Positions 25,401 to 32,617 of a DNA stretch of 64,000 bases are shown piece by piece; the stretch's first letter is position 1; every line of letters starts with the position of its first letter. A program made the translations under genes and the position numbers. The DNA comes from Lachnospiraceae bacterium (GTDB lineage Bacteria; Bacillota; Clostridia; Lachnospirales; Lachnospiraceae), in NCBI GenBank assembly GCA_017619635.1, contig JAFZRZ010000071.1, positions 186,001 through 250,000 of the forward strand, written 5' to 3'. A model generated the notes under the pieces. That model did no database searches, was not told the DNA's origin, and was given only the letters and a program-made list of their open reading frames with translations.

Positions 25401-26600
25401 ATCATATAACTCATAATTGTCCTTGAGATATAATTCTTTTTCAGAATCACAACTGCTGTAGAATGTATCATCTTTATTGCTGCTTAAAGCAATACTTCTT
25501 AAGATGTCTCTCTTCAATACTTCTTCTTCGGTATTGAAAAGCATATGCACATCATTTGTTGCCACTACCGGTATCTGCAGTTCAGTTACCAGTTTAGCTA
25601 AAGCCTGATAACTTTCAGCTTCCTGCTGCAATCCATGGTACTGGAGTTCTGCGTAGAAGTTGCCTTCACCGAACTCGTTAATGTAAGTAAGAGCCATTTC
25701 TCTGGCATCTGCCATCAATTCTTCTTCAGTCTTGATCGTAGATTTGAGTGACTCTATCTCTTCATTTATCTGATTCCATTTAGCAACAGATGCTTCAACT
25801 TCCTTATATACCTTTCTGGCATTTGCTAATGACTTTTTTGTATCATTAACTGCGTCCTTGCATTGGCCCAGTTCAGACATAGCTTTTTCTTTTCTTGCTA
25901 TATCTGCATTGAGTTCTGCTTCAAATTGAGCATAGTCTTCGCCATTCTTCTTTAAAAGTTCCAGAGTTTTCATTCTCTTTGTGAACTTCATTTCAGCTAT
26001 GGCTTTTGTTTCGTCTCTTAATCTTATCGTATCTTCGTAATCCCATGTACAGCTGTTAAAGACATCATGAGAGCTTATAGCAGCGTTACTTCCCGGTGCA
26101 TAATATGTGTCACGCTCTTTTGTGAGTTCTCTTATCTTTGATTCCGTACCCGCATTGGAGAGGAACAAAGTATTGAGAACACCATTAAAACAACCGGACA
26201 AGCCGATGATATCGCCCTTGTAGTCTTTAAGTATGTCAAACAGTCTATCTTCGGTTATTGACGGAAAATCGTCAAGAAGAGTCTTATTTGACTCTGTAAC
26301 GATCTTCGATATACCCTTGTAACCATTATCGTTTTTCGCGATTATGACAAGGTGACACTTTCCTGCGTCACGAGATATGAACAATTCACACCCCGGTATC
26401 AGTTTTATCCCTGCATCTTTAAATACAGGGCGATAATCCTCGATAGCTGATAAAACAGCATGGTCTGTTATGGCTACTGCTTTTCCGCCAAGCTCTGAAA
26501 CTCTTTTTACGAGATCCTTTGCCTTAATATCTGCATCAAGCAGTGACCTTACGTGCGTATGTAAAGAGGCGGTAAATCTGTTTTTGATCTGTGTATTCAT
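22491..26600 (-). CDS. dnaE: DNA polymerase III alpha subunit (DnaE type) with PHP domain
   Basis: A 1369-residue C-family replicative polymerase. The PHP domain motifs are all present: SLHTHVRSLLDA (about 12), AITDHAVLS (about 42), IPGCELFI, HLVIIAKN, LSGCFNG and VVATNDVHMLF (about 360), so the PHP nuclease site looks intact. A coiled-coil insert of about 120 residues (about 175-295) lies inside the PHP domain and explains the extra length over usual DnaE (about 1160). Catalytic core: GPGRGSAVGS and PDIDSD (about 575), and GADTVRRYMSKKK. An OB fold (FFTLEDKSGSIDVCCF) and a short C-terminus follow. It lacks the PolC exonuclease. AGGAGG precedes the ATG. Confidence 0.93.
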   Translation of the reverse strand: MNTQIKNRFTASLHTHVRSLLDADIKAKDLVKRVSELGGKAVAITDHAVLSAIEDYRPVFKDAGIKLIPGCELFISRDAGKCHLVIIAKNDNGYKGISKIVTESNKTLLDDFPSITEDRLFDILKDYKGDIIGLSGCFNGVLNTLFLSNAGTESKIRELTKERDTYYAPGSNAAISSHDVFNSCTWDYEDTIRLRDETKAIAEMKFTKRMKTLELLKKNGEDYAQFEAELNADIARKEKAMSELGQCKDAVNDTKKSLANARKVYKEVEASVAKWNQINEEIESLKSTIKTEEELMADAREMALTYINEFGEGNFYAELQYHGLQQEAESYQALAKLVTELQIPVVATNDVHMLFNTEEEVLKRDILRSIALSSNKDDTFYSSCDSEKELYLKDNYELYDWLVKIFPEDMAVEAINNIDVITDACDVQFEVGKHYPKFSSTEDANTLLDAEIERGIKWRFPEGMDDEHKARLDYELKIIKEMGYADYHLIVKDFLEYGRLLGYIPEDELDEAPLTIAELKDYIDFKGYKNAGFPIGPGRGSAVGSEACFLLGITALDPIKYGLLFERFLNPERVSMPDIDSDIANTTRQKVIEYVRNKYGNMAVCAIMTTTMQAPKGAINIAAKYYGIKNYGESMLTLGRAIAKDVPSDVGTSFSTIVDANGKVAEEGTNLIEYLNKKYASSKDALEIIRWASVLEGSFTAYGAHAAGVVISDNQDVSDYIPLRYNSEMNMFSTQCDMVQVEDNGLLKFDMLGLKTLDIITDTIRLVEKEHGVILDPLKIDIEDADVYKNILSNGRTNSVFQFESSGMKTMLKRFKPTCFEDLIILVSMYRPGPLQYLDGVIDVKNGKKEMTFLCDELKPILSKTYGGIVYQEQVMEICQKLAGYTLGGADTVRRYMSKKKADKLAHEVDTFIEGCKKNGISQEVATTLFAQMQDFARYAFNKSHAAAYAYIAYITAWLKYHYSAEFYASALNWVSNKKLPGLVHEASEMGVKIRTPDVNISDKKVVASNGEIRLGLAMVAGVKNQANSIIAYRNKNGAFNNFKDFLTSINIHSDVCKNLISAGAFDEFNTNRASLKRYVDETKGIISDINKKVSFVKSAECVYTYLLANKEATSQDIISCQEGAGLKTEIKEVTTPENLLKRIENAKKSLSVLRKDLDCVRFTNEEEDFKEKMSLEKEYLGMYITMHPLDRYPLASEMGCKEIDALDVTDDICYGAITNLSIKQRKKDGADMAFFTLEDKSGSIDVCCFVKQYQRNKHLIEEGKAVKLYGSIQTEEYENIDGEIETSYKFMVETVEDVKEKAPSIIKKVPSYAIFHLYHEKNFIEMFQKEDGRVFYIHDEQLNEVRKMTYKVDPSVLKCVPDVCEVNL

Positions 26601-26679
26601 TTTTATTCCTCCTTTAAAACAATGTTATAAGAGAAATATACTTTTTATTTGGGATAATAAAACATTCTGTTTTTGTTTT

Positions 26680-26699
26680 ATCTACAATAGTAGACATTT
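26680..26699 (-). repeat. Cas12a-handle-like solitary unit, copy 2
   Basis: Minus strand AAATGTCTACTATTGTAGAT, abutting the stop codon (26700-26702) of the sigma-like gene with no gap. Loop TATT. Confidence 0.75.
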
Positions 26700-27005
26700 T
26701 TATCGATTATTCTTTCGATATTCAAAATATTTGATCTTGAGCATTTCGGCGATATAGATCTTGATTTGATTATTCTCTATGCTTTTAGATATGCCCGTCA
26801 AATCCTCTATCATAGCCATGTATGCATCTTGGATTATATCATCGATCTGCATATGATCCGTTATGCCTTTGAATGCCTGTTGAGATAAGAATGCGTATGA
26901 AAATGTACGCATCTCTGAATAAAGCGCAGTCATGAACGCTTTTTTGTCTTCATCTTCATTTGTTGATTTCCATTTGTTGTAATACTGTTTGATTTTTGTT
27001 TCCAT
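26700..27005 (-). CDS. Short sigma-factor-like protein (region 2 only)
   Basis: A 101-residue helical protein. Residues about 30-98 resemble sigma-70 region 2: the segment MQIDDIIQDAYMAMIEDL corresponds to the core-binding helix DLxQexxl, and IKIYIAEMLKIKYFEYRKNNR ends like the -10-reading helix. There is no region 3 or 4. It could be a split sigma subunit, an anti-sigma decoy or a regulator of the full sigma factor at 30671. A class-1 promoter lies upstream and a Cas12a-like unit follows the stop directly. Confidence 0.55.
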   Translation of the reverse strand: METKIKQYYNKWKSTNEDEDKKAFMTALYSEMRTFSYAFLSQQAFKGITDHMQIDDIIQDAYMAMIEDLTGISKSIENNQIKIYIAEMLKIKYFEYRKNNR

Positions 27006-27050
27006 GAGCGTTGTTAGTATACCTACACATATACAAGTAGACGTTTATAA

Positions 27051-27095
27051 TATAAATATATGAGAAATAAAAATAATAATAAAAATTTTGTGCAA
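27051..27095 (-). promoter_or_regulatory. Class-1 promoter for the sigma-like gene
   Basis: Minus strand TTTTTTTTGCACAAAATTTT, 27 bases from TTGCAC to CATATATTTATA. It also fits TTTTAT-N16-CATATA. Fused to the preceding terminator. Spacing: transcript would start near 27045. Confidence 0.6.
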
Positions 27096-27127
27096 AAAAA
27101 AGAATGAAGTATAAACCTCACTCTTTT
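27093..27127 (-). terminator. Terminator of the primase gene
   Basis: Minus strand hairpin GAGTGAGG ... CTTCATTC (with G-U pairs) followed by eight T. The T-run continues into TTGCAC of the next promoter. Confidence 0.65.
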
Positions 27128-28374
27128 TTAGATAAATCTGAGCCGAAAAACTTCATCATATCGGTATATTTCTTACCTTTTGTGATGATGTAATTGAGGA
27201 ATTTTTCCGTATCCTTGTATTCTACAAGAAAATCGTCCAATCCTTTTATATTACCATTCCATTTTTCGGTCTTTGGATCGAAATCCCATCTTAACGGGTG
27301 AGTCTTAAATCCATACTCATCTTCCAAGATGCTCATAAGATCCTTTGTTGCTTTCATAAGGTTATCAACTTTTTCCTGCTCCTTTGGAGTTGTTGCTACT
27401 GCATATTTATCCATATCAAATGCCTCGTAAGCATATGCGTATGAATATCTATCCAGAACGCCTCTTAAAGAACTCTTGGCATTTACGCCGGGAACGCCGA
27501 TAACTGTCACTTCTCCTTTTAGGAGATACCAGATGATCGTTGATTTTAAGATACCCTCGGTCACGATAAGAATGTTGTCATTCTTGCCTGGCAAGTAATT
27601 TGTAAGAGCACCGCTAGATACTCCACTTGGCTTGCCTGCACTCGATATCCATAGATACTTTGACTTCTCTATCGGGTTATCCAGACGTATCTGAAATCCC
27701 AATATGTAACCATGTTCACCGTCAAATACCGGACAAAGATAACCTTCGCCTGCTATATACAGATTCCACCTGCCGTATTTATCTTTATAAAAACCGGGTA
27801 CACCTTCAAGAGTACAACCTTCTGATATAAGTTGCTTACAGATACCTGCAGTTTCCTTATAACTCGGCGTTGATCTGAATTTAAGACTATAGATGATCTC
27901 CTGACTTAAACCTCTTTTTAAAAGGTTGTCATTATGCTCTTTCTTCAGTCTTAACTTCTTTAACAGTGCTCTATAGGTCTTATCTCTTACGGAGTCGGCT
28001 GCAATCGCAACATCGTCATCTTTTGTTTTTAAGATAGCGATCTCCTTACGGTGAAAATCCTGTAATATAGAATCTCCGTTGATAGCAGCGAAGATATCTT
28101 TAATGGCGTTTTTGGAACCATCGATTCCACTGTAATCCTTGGAGTAATCATAGTTCGTTTCTATGAAAAACTTAACAGAATTACCCGAAGCTCCACACTT
28201 CCAACAATGGTAGGTGTTCTTCTTGTTATTGTAAGAGAATTTGCCTCTGGTGTCCCCACAAAAAGGACAGTCGCAATAGGTTTCATTCCCGTTTGTTTTT
28301 GGGGAATGTCCCCTTAAGCTGTTATAGCCGCGTATCTCAACGACATCGGCTATAGTGAATCTGTCACTACCCAT
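27118..28374 (-). CDS. DnaG-like primase, short form
   Basis: A 418-residue primase that should make the RNA primers for the element's polymerase. The N-terminus has a CHC2-type zinc finger (CDCPFCGDTRGKFSY ... YHCWKCGASG, residues about 34-64). The middle shows the DnaG pattern YLCPVFDGEHGYILGFQIR, and the TOPRIM glutamate is in ILIVTEGILKS (about 270). The C-terminal helicase-binding domain of DnaG (normal length about 600) is missing. No DnaB-type helicase lies in this window. AAAGGAGG precedes the ATG. Confidence 0.8.
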   Translation of the reverse strand: MGSDRFTIADVVEIRGYNSLRGHSPKTNGNETYCDCPFCGDTRGKFSYNNKKNTYHCWKCGASGNSVKFFIETNYDYSKDYSGIDGSKNAIKDIFAAINGDSILQDFHRKEIAILKTKDDDVAIAADSVRDKTYRALLKKLRLKKEHNDNLLKRGLSQEIIYSLKFRSTPSYKETAGICKQLISEGCTLEGVPGFYKDKYGRWNLYIAGEGYLCPVFDGEHGYILGFQIRLDNPIEKSKYLWISSAGKPSGVSSGALTNYLPGKNDNILIVTEGILKSTIIWYLLKGEVTVIGVPGVNAKSSLRGVLDRYSYAYAYEAFDMDKYAVATTPKEQEKVDNLMKATKDLMSILEDEYGFKTHPLRWDFDPKTEKWNGNIKGLDDFLVEYKDTEKFLNYIITKGKKYTDMMKFFGSDLSKKE

Positions 28375-28496
28375 ATTTATCTGTCCTCCTTTTTATAATC
28401 ATATATTACAAGATAAGTATGAGTAAATTAGTCAATTATAAAATTATCAAGAACAATGGTGTATTTCAACCGTCTTTTCCGACAGGGAACTGGTCC

Positions 28497-28516
28497 ATCT
28501 ACAATAGTAGACATTT
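28497..28516 (-). repeat. Cas12a-handle-like solitary unit, copy 3
   Basis: Minus strand AAATGTCTACTATTGTAGAT, five bases after the stop of the 52-residue frame at 28522. It is 212 bases from copy 4, too far for a CRISPR spacer. Guide side: 28473-28496. Confidence 0.75.
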
Positions 28517-28521
28517 TTTAA

Positions 28522-28680
28522 TTACACGTTAAATTTCCAACGTGAATATAATAATCCTGCGCATGCCCTTGCATAGTCAGTATTACATCCGCAAATTTGT
28601 TTAATGTATTTATAGGCAGGTACGATTTCTTCACTTACCGAATCCCCAAATATATAGGCATAACAAAGAATAACATTCAT
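28522..28680 (-). CDS. Possible 52-residue protein between two repeat units
   Basis: Frame MNVILCYAYIFGDSVSEEIV...SRWKFNV with three cysteines. No ribosome binding site is seen before the ATG, and the open frame extends about 15 codons upstream without a start. It may be the remnant of a larger gene or a translated cargo between the two repeat units. Unknown family. Confidence 0.35.
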   Translation of the reverse strand: MNVILCYAYIFGDSVSEEIVPAYKYIKQICGCNTDYARACAGLLYSRWKFNV

Positions 28681-28727
28681 ATTGTCATCGTATACGCTGA
28701 CATTTTCAGATTCTGTACGCTCAGATT

Positions 28728-28747
28728 ATCTACAATAGTAGACATTA
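28728..28747 (-). repeat. Cas12a-handle-like solitary unit, copy 4
   Basis: Minus strand TAATGTCTACTATTGTAGAT; its first three bases are the TAA stop codon of the NERD gene. Guide side 28704-28727. Confidence 0.75.
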
Positions 28748-29668
28748 CTTGCGATTTTTCTTCATCTTTTTTAACATATCTTTTTGTCTTTCACGTTCCC
28801 AATACTGCTGATATTCTTCTTCAACCTGTAATCTTTCCTGATCCTTTTTGAACTGTCTTAACTGCTTTTTAGTCGCTTCGTATTTTTTAAGTTCTGTATA
28901 TAACTGTTCTACTTCGGCAGCAGTGTATATATCGGGCATAGATTCGAGATGTTTTTTAAATGTGATGATTCCCGGATCGAGCATCTTTGTCACAAATCTG
29001 AATAGATATTCTTTGTTTATTTTAAGTAAAAATGAACCCTCTCCTTCAAGTGGGGCAAGTCCTTTGTTTTCAAAGGATCTGAATTCCAATCCCAGATGAC
29101 TGAATGTCCATTCAAAATTGACTATTACCATATTGTAAATGCCCTTTGCTGATAAAGGAACGTTATCTGCCAGGGCTGCAATATGTGTCTTATTCTGTAT
29201 AAATGGATTGTGCAATGATATACCATTTTGTGGATCCAGTACCCATGTGTCTGACATGAGTTTTATATATGGAATATGCTCAAGATCATTGAAAGACCTA
29301 TGTTTACATTCACAACAGAATACGCCTTTTTGGTTTATGAATACCATATCCGCCTCTGTCTTTTTTAGTGGAATGAAGTCACATGGCAGAAGCAGACTGT
29401 GTAACATCTTTGCCTTTAAGTGCTTTTTAATGACATTGGATACCAATTCTTCATATCTTGCGCCAACTTTGTTTGGAGAGTTATGGATACATCTGTAAAT
29501 ATATTGGAGCGTAAAGAATATCGTTATTGTTATCCCTAACAATACCACATTTACAAAGAATCCTGCGATCAATCCATATTTATGAAAATTGTCGAGATAT
29601 AAGCCGATATACCAACTTAATAATTCACCTATCAGCCTAATCAGCTGACGAAGTGGGTTCGTTCTCAT
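28745..29668 (-). CDS. Membrane-anchored NERD-domain (nuclease-related) protein
   Basis: A 307-residue protein. Two N-terminal hydrophobic segments (about residues 8-25 and 34-54), then a NERD domain (about 65-190) with the nuclease-like core TEADMVFINQKGVFCCECKHRSF, where D-x-C-x-E-C-K fits the D-ExK site of this family. A charged coiled coil ends the protein (LKKYEATKKQLRQFKKDQERLQVEEEY). NERD proteins are linked to DNA processing, often on plasmids. GCAGGAG precedes the ATG. It overlaps the upstream gene by 32 bases. Confidence 0.75.
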   Translation of the reverse strand: MRTNPLRQLIRLIGELLSWYIGLYLDNFHKYGLIAGFFVNVVLLGITITIFFTLQYIYRCIHNSPNKVGARYEELVSNVIKKHLKAKMLHSLLLPCDFIPLKKTEADMVFINQKGVFCCECKHRSFNDLEHIPYIKLMSDTWVLDPQNGISLHNPFIQNKTHIAALADNVPLSAKGIYNMVIVNFEWTFSHLGLEFRSFENKGLAPLEGEGSFLLKINKEYLFRFVTKMLDPGIITFKKHLESMPDIYTAAEVEQLYTELKKYEATKKQLRQFKKDQERLQVEEEYQQYWERERQKDMLKKMKKNRK

Positions 29669-30518
29669 TGTTCTTTCTCCTGCTTGCTTCGTAATCCTCA
29701 GCCATTTTGAGGCCCTTGTTAAAATTTATCATATAGTATGCATTCATTGCCATACTCATCTTTTCTACCGTATCAAGCCATTCTGATGCTGTCATGCTGA
29801 ATTCATGTATCACTTCTGCATCTTTCTGCTTGATATTAACGTTTATAGTACCGCCCTCTTTCTTTTCGAACGGAGCATAGTAATTCTTGATCACAAATGA
29901 TACCGGATAGTTCTTGGCATAATCCCATGTAGCCTTACATTCATAACATAAGCACTTGCCGTCTTCTCTTGTCTTTCTGATAAGAGGTCTGACTCCGATC
30001 TCATATATTGTCATTGGAGCATATGAAGATATGTTGCCAATGGCGTTTTTTACGTCTTCAAACTCGTATTTAGAAACTTCTTTTATAGCGTCCATTAACT
30101 TCTGATTGCCGGGAAACTTTTCAAGGTTCTTCTTTAAGAACGAATACTGCTCCCGGAGAAGTTCCTTGCCGTCTGGTTTCTTTACGAGAACTTCTGCTGC
30201 GCTCATACCTTTAAGAGCACCTGTGTTAAACTTTTCTGTAAATGCGGGAGTATTGTGCTCGCTGTCTATATTGTCTGCTGTTTTTGTCTCAAGATATCTG
30301 TTGTAGGCAAAATCCGTATTTTTCTTGATCCTTGCCAAATGTTCAAGCTGAATATTGCATGTCAGAGCCTTCTTTTCCTGTATTATTGTTGCGACAAAAC
30401 GTGAAAAGTGATTAAACACCTTTAAAGGACTTTCTTCTGTTTCCTGCGAAAATCTTGCTTCAACTGAAAATGTCTTGTTTGTTCTTACGTGACTTACTAT
30501 ATCAAATGGATATTTCAT
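29637..30518 (-). CDS. Unknown protein, first gene of the NERD operon
   Basis: A 293-residue soluble protein. A CxxC pair (CLCYEC, about 193) lies between a helical N-terminal half and a beta-rich C-terminal part (YPVSFVIKNYYAPFEKKEGGTINVNIKQKDAEVIHEFSM as positions about 205-243). AAAGGAAA lies 11 bases before the ATG. It is preceded by a class-1 promoter and a perfect 16-base palindrome, and it overlaps the NERD gene. I do not recognise the family. Confidence 0.7.
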   Translation of the reverse strand: MKYPFDIVSHVRTNKTFSVEARFSQETEESPLKVFNHFSRFVATIIQEKKALTCNIQLEHLARIKKNTDFAYNRYLETKTADNIDSEHNTPAFTEKFNTGALKGMSAAEVLVKKPDGKELLREQYSFLKKNLEKFPGNQKLMDAIKEVSKYEFEDVKNAIGNISSYAPMTIYEIGVRPLIRKTREDGKCLCYECKATWDYAKNYPVSFVIKNYYAPFEKKEGGTINVNIKQKDAEVIHEFSMTASEWLDTVEKMSMAMNAYYMINFNKGLKMAEDYEASRRKNNENEPTSSAD

Positions 30519-30543
30519 GATACTGATATTTCCTTTCTCAATT

Positions 30544-30559
30544 CATACCTGCAGGTATG
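30544..30559. promoter_or_regulatory. Perfect 16-bp palindrome, candidate operator
   Basis: CATACCTGCAGGTATG lies between the -10 box of the class-1 promoter and the ribosome binding site of the gene at 30518, in the place of a repressor operator. Confidence 0.5.
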
Positions 30560-30575
30560 CTTAACTATTGTTTCT

Positions 30576-30621
30576 ATAATAAATATGTATTATTTTTATT
30601 TTTACTAAAAATTTTGTGCAA
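30576..30621 (-). promoter_or_regulatory. Class-1 promoter for the NERD operon
   Basis: Minus strand TTTTTTTTGCACAAAATTTT, 28 bases to CATATTTATTATAG. Its T-tract is the tail of the sigma-factor terminator. Confidence 0.65.
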
Positions 30622-30650
30622 AAAAAATAGAGGCATATAGCCTCTATTTT
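30619..30650 (-). terminator. Terminator of the sigma-factor gene
   Basis: Minus strand AATAGAGG-CTATATG-CCTCTATT followed by T-run that leads into TTGCAC. Confidence 0.8.
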
Positions 30651-30670
30651 AATGAACATAATATTAAGTT

Positions 30671-31648
30671 TTAGATGTCTTCAGCGGTATCCATGAAACT
30701 GTCCATGTCTTCGGTTGCGATCATGTCCTCTACGTCACCGTAAGGATCCTCTTTGATTACGTAGTTGTAATCTTTTGCGTAAGGATGCAATAAGGTGCAG
30801 TGTTTCATTTTATCAAGCGCCTGTAAATAGGTGTTTCTTAAGAAGTTCTGCTGAAGTTTTTTCTGTCCTGACGGCAAATAGCACTCAAACTGCTTACGAT
30901 ATTCTTCGTTTGTGTCGAATGCTTTCTTGAGCCTTACAAAAGACATGTTCTCATTGAGTTTAACCTGTGTGAGAACTTCTTTTTCAAGAGGAGTGAGCGT
31001 CTCGTCCATTGCTTTAAGAATGAGTTCGGCTTTCTCTCTCTTGATCGCTGCTTCTTCAGGAGTATCTTTAGAGCTTACTTCCAGAGTATTGTCATGTTCG
31101 TCAATAGACATTACATGAATTCTGCTGCCCTCGATAGTCTTCCTGATAGTTGTGAGCGGAATACTGGTTGCCAGTGACAGTCTAACAGGAATATCCGCAT
31201 CTAAATTAGGATCTGCACATGTCGTATCGTATCCCCATAATTTAAGTGTTGCATCAAGTACCCTTCTGGTGTTCAGGTAATGACCTGACTGTTGATTAGA
31301 TAAAGGAGCCTTGGAGAACTCAATTATAGGTTTGTCAAAATACGACGTCAGTGTTGACTGATAAGGATCGTATTCGGGTAATTTTTTGATTATTCCCGCA
31401 TACACTTCCTGCTGAAGATCGCTCATCTCTGCACCTTGAGTACGGTGCAGTTTTGTAAGTTTGGACACGATGTAGTAGCTTAAACGGTCGCATACAAATG
31501 CGCAATAGTCTTTCCACTCTTGTGTGCCAACTCCGCCAGCTGCAATGGCTTTGCTATACATCTCTATGACATCGTCATGAGAATAGCTTTCACTGGTCTT
31601 AAAGTTTTTCTTGTTGGGCTCTTCTGCCGCATTACTTACTCTTGCCAC
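30671..31648 (-). CDS. Sigma-70 family RNA polymerase sigma factor
   Basis: A 325-residue sigma factor that could direct host RNA polymerase to the element's promoters. Region 2 is at about residues 65-105 (EMSDLQQEVYAGIIKKLPEYDPYQSTLTSYFDKPI as positions); regions 3-4 follow, with ETLTPLEKEVLTQVKLNENMSFVRLKKAF (about 220-248) as the region-4-like start. It ends in an acidic tail (DVEDMIATEDMDSFMDTAEDI). I start at GTG 31648 because AAAGGAGG lies six bases upstream; the earlier TTG would lie inside that site. It overlaps the 60-residue gene upstream by 17 bases. Confidence 0.8.
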   Translation of the reverse strand: MARVSNAAEEPNKKNFKTSESYSHDDVIEMYSKAIAAGGVGTQEWKDYCAFVCDRLSYYIVSKLTKLHRTQGAEMSDLQQEVYAGIIKKLPEYDPYQSTLTSYFDKPIIEFSKAPLSNQQSGHYLNTRRVLDATLKLWGYDTTCADPNLDADIPVRLSLATSIPLTTIRKTIEGSRIHVMSIDEHDNTLEVSSKDTPEEAAIKREKAELILKAMDETLTPLEKEVLTQVKLNENMSFVRLKKAFDTNEEYRKQFECYLPSGQKKLQQNFLRNTYLQALDKMKHCTLLHPYAKDYNYVIKEDPYGDVEDMIATEDMDSFMDTAEDI

Positions 31649-31814
31649 GTCTTTCCTCCTTTGCAAGATTCAACAATTCCTTGTCGGAATTGGATACATG
31701 CTTGATGGCTTCCAATCTCCTTGATACCTCAAAAATGTCTTTAACAACAGATTTTGGCTCAGAATTGTTATATTCTTCTACGGGAGAAAAAAGACTTTGG
31801 TTCCTTGCGTTCAT
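31632..31814 (-). CDS. Small charged protein upstream of the sigma factor
   Basis: A 60-residue soluble helical protein (MNARNQSLFSPVEEYNNSEP...ERRGKSK). AAAGGAGG sits seven bases before the ATG. Its 3' end contains the ribosome binding site and start of the sigma gene (17-base overlap), so the two are translationally coupled. By position it could be an anti-sigma or co-regulator, but no motif shows this. A CATACTTACC box about 30 bases upstream is a likely promoter. Confidence 0.65.
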   Translation of the reverse strand: MNARNQSLFSPVEEYNNSEPKSVVKDIFEVSRRLEAIKHVSNSDKELLNLAKEERRGKSK

Positions 31815-32425
31815 ATTTCCTCCTTTTCAACTTATACATTGTTACATGGTAAGTATGTATAAAAGAGGGAAACATAAAGACTTGTATTTTGATGTGGCTG
31901 CTGTCAGTTGTCAGCAGTTTTTGATCCCTACGTGAACAAGCATTAAACAATTATTTCTATTAGTCGCCACTTTCCCTTGGGCTAAGTTTAATTTACTCCT
32001 CACACCTTTCAATGTCAATCTTTAAATTTTTGTAAAAACGTCTATTTTTGCCCGAAAATACGACATTTATCCCCATTTTCGTATGGGTTTAACACAACAT
32101 CTTGTGGTGATAGTGCAAAATTTCACTACATATATACAATATACAAAATATATGTTCGATAATAACATTTCAGAACATCTTACAAAAACCTACTTAAATA
32201 TTTGGTTATTATTTCAATGAAAAATTTTAAAAAACCACTTGACACGGGACTTAACCCAACATACATTTTTAAGCACTTTTCAAGTGATGATTTTTTGTGT
32301 TATCCCATTGCGTGCATTTTTCGTGCCTTTTCTTTTCTTAATAAATCTTAAGGTTTAAAATTAAATATGAAAAAGTAACGATTTTTAGATAAGTCTGCAA
32401 TTTGCCAGAACGGTATATCGCGTTT

Positions 32426-32470
32426 AAGTAAAACAAAAGAGAGCTGAACGATTACGAACAGCTCTCTTTC
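32426..32470 (-). terminator. Terminator of the candidate small RNA
   Basis: Perfect 10-bp stem AAGAGAGCTG/CAGCTCTCTT with a 12-base loop, followed on the minus strand by TTGTTTTAC. Confidence 0.7.
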
Positions 32471-32616
32471 GCTTCACCAATTATCATGCAAGTGAGGTAA
32501 TCTTGCTATATATGAAAGTCTGGAGGTTTAGACTGTCATATCAATGGAAAGGAGGTCCCCATGAGGCCCATGGCCAAGCCCCATGGGGGTTTATTGAATC
32601 AAATTTATAAATACCT
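32437..32616 (-). ncRNA. Candidate structured small RNA of about 180 nt
   Basis: A class-1 promoter (32618-32662) points into this stretch and a perfect terminator ends it, with no minus-strand gene between. Near its 5' end (32556-32590) CCCCATG and CATGGGG form a 7-bp stem enclosing GGCC-rich inner pairs. Family unknown; it could be a replication-control RNA, a regulatory RNA or the attenuated leader of the sigma operon. On the other strand the same stretch has a 20-codon frame (MRPMAKPHGGLLNQ...) behind AAAGGAGG. Confidence 0.5.
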
Positions 32617-32617
32617 A

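Noticed and set aside
27018-27045. CCTAC ... GTAGAC with a 10-base gap before the sigma-like gene
   Set aside because: It may be a decayed handle-like unit, but the loop is too long and the flank differs, so I did not count it.
28497-28747. A CRISPR array formed by the two identical repeat units
   Set aside because: The distance (211 bases) is far above a spacer length, no further repeats follow at regular spacing, and no cas gene is in the window. Other copies are kilobases apart.
31768-31950. A 60-codon frame upstream of the sigma operon
   Set aside because: No ribosome binding site, overlaps the 60-residue gene and its CATACT promoter, and the composition is unlike the neighbours.
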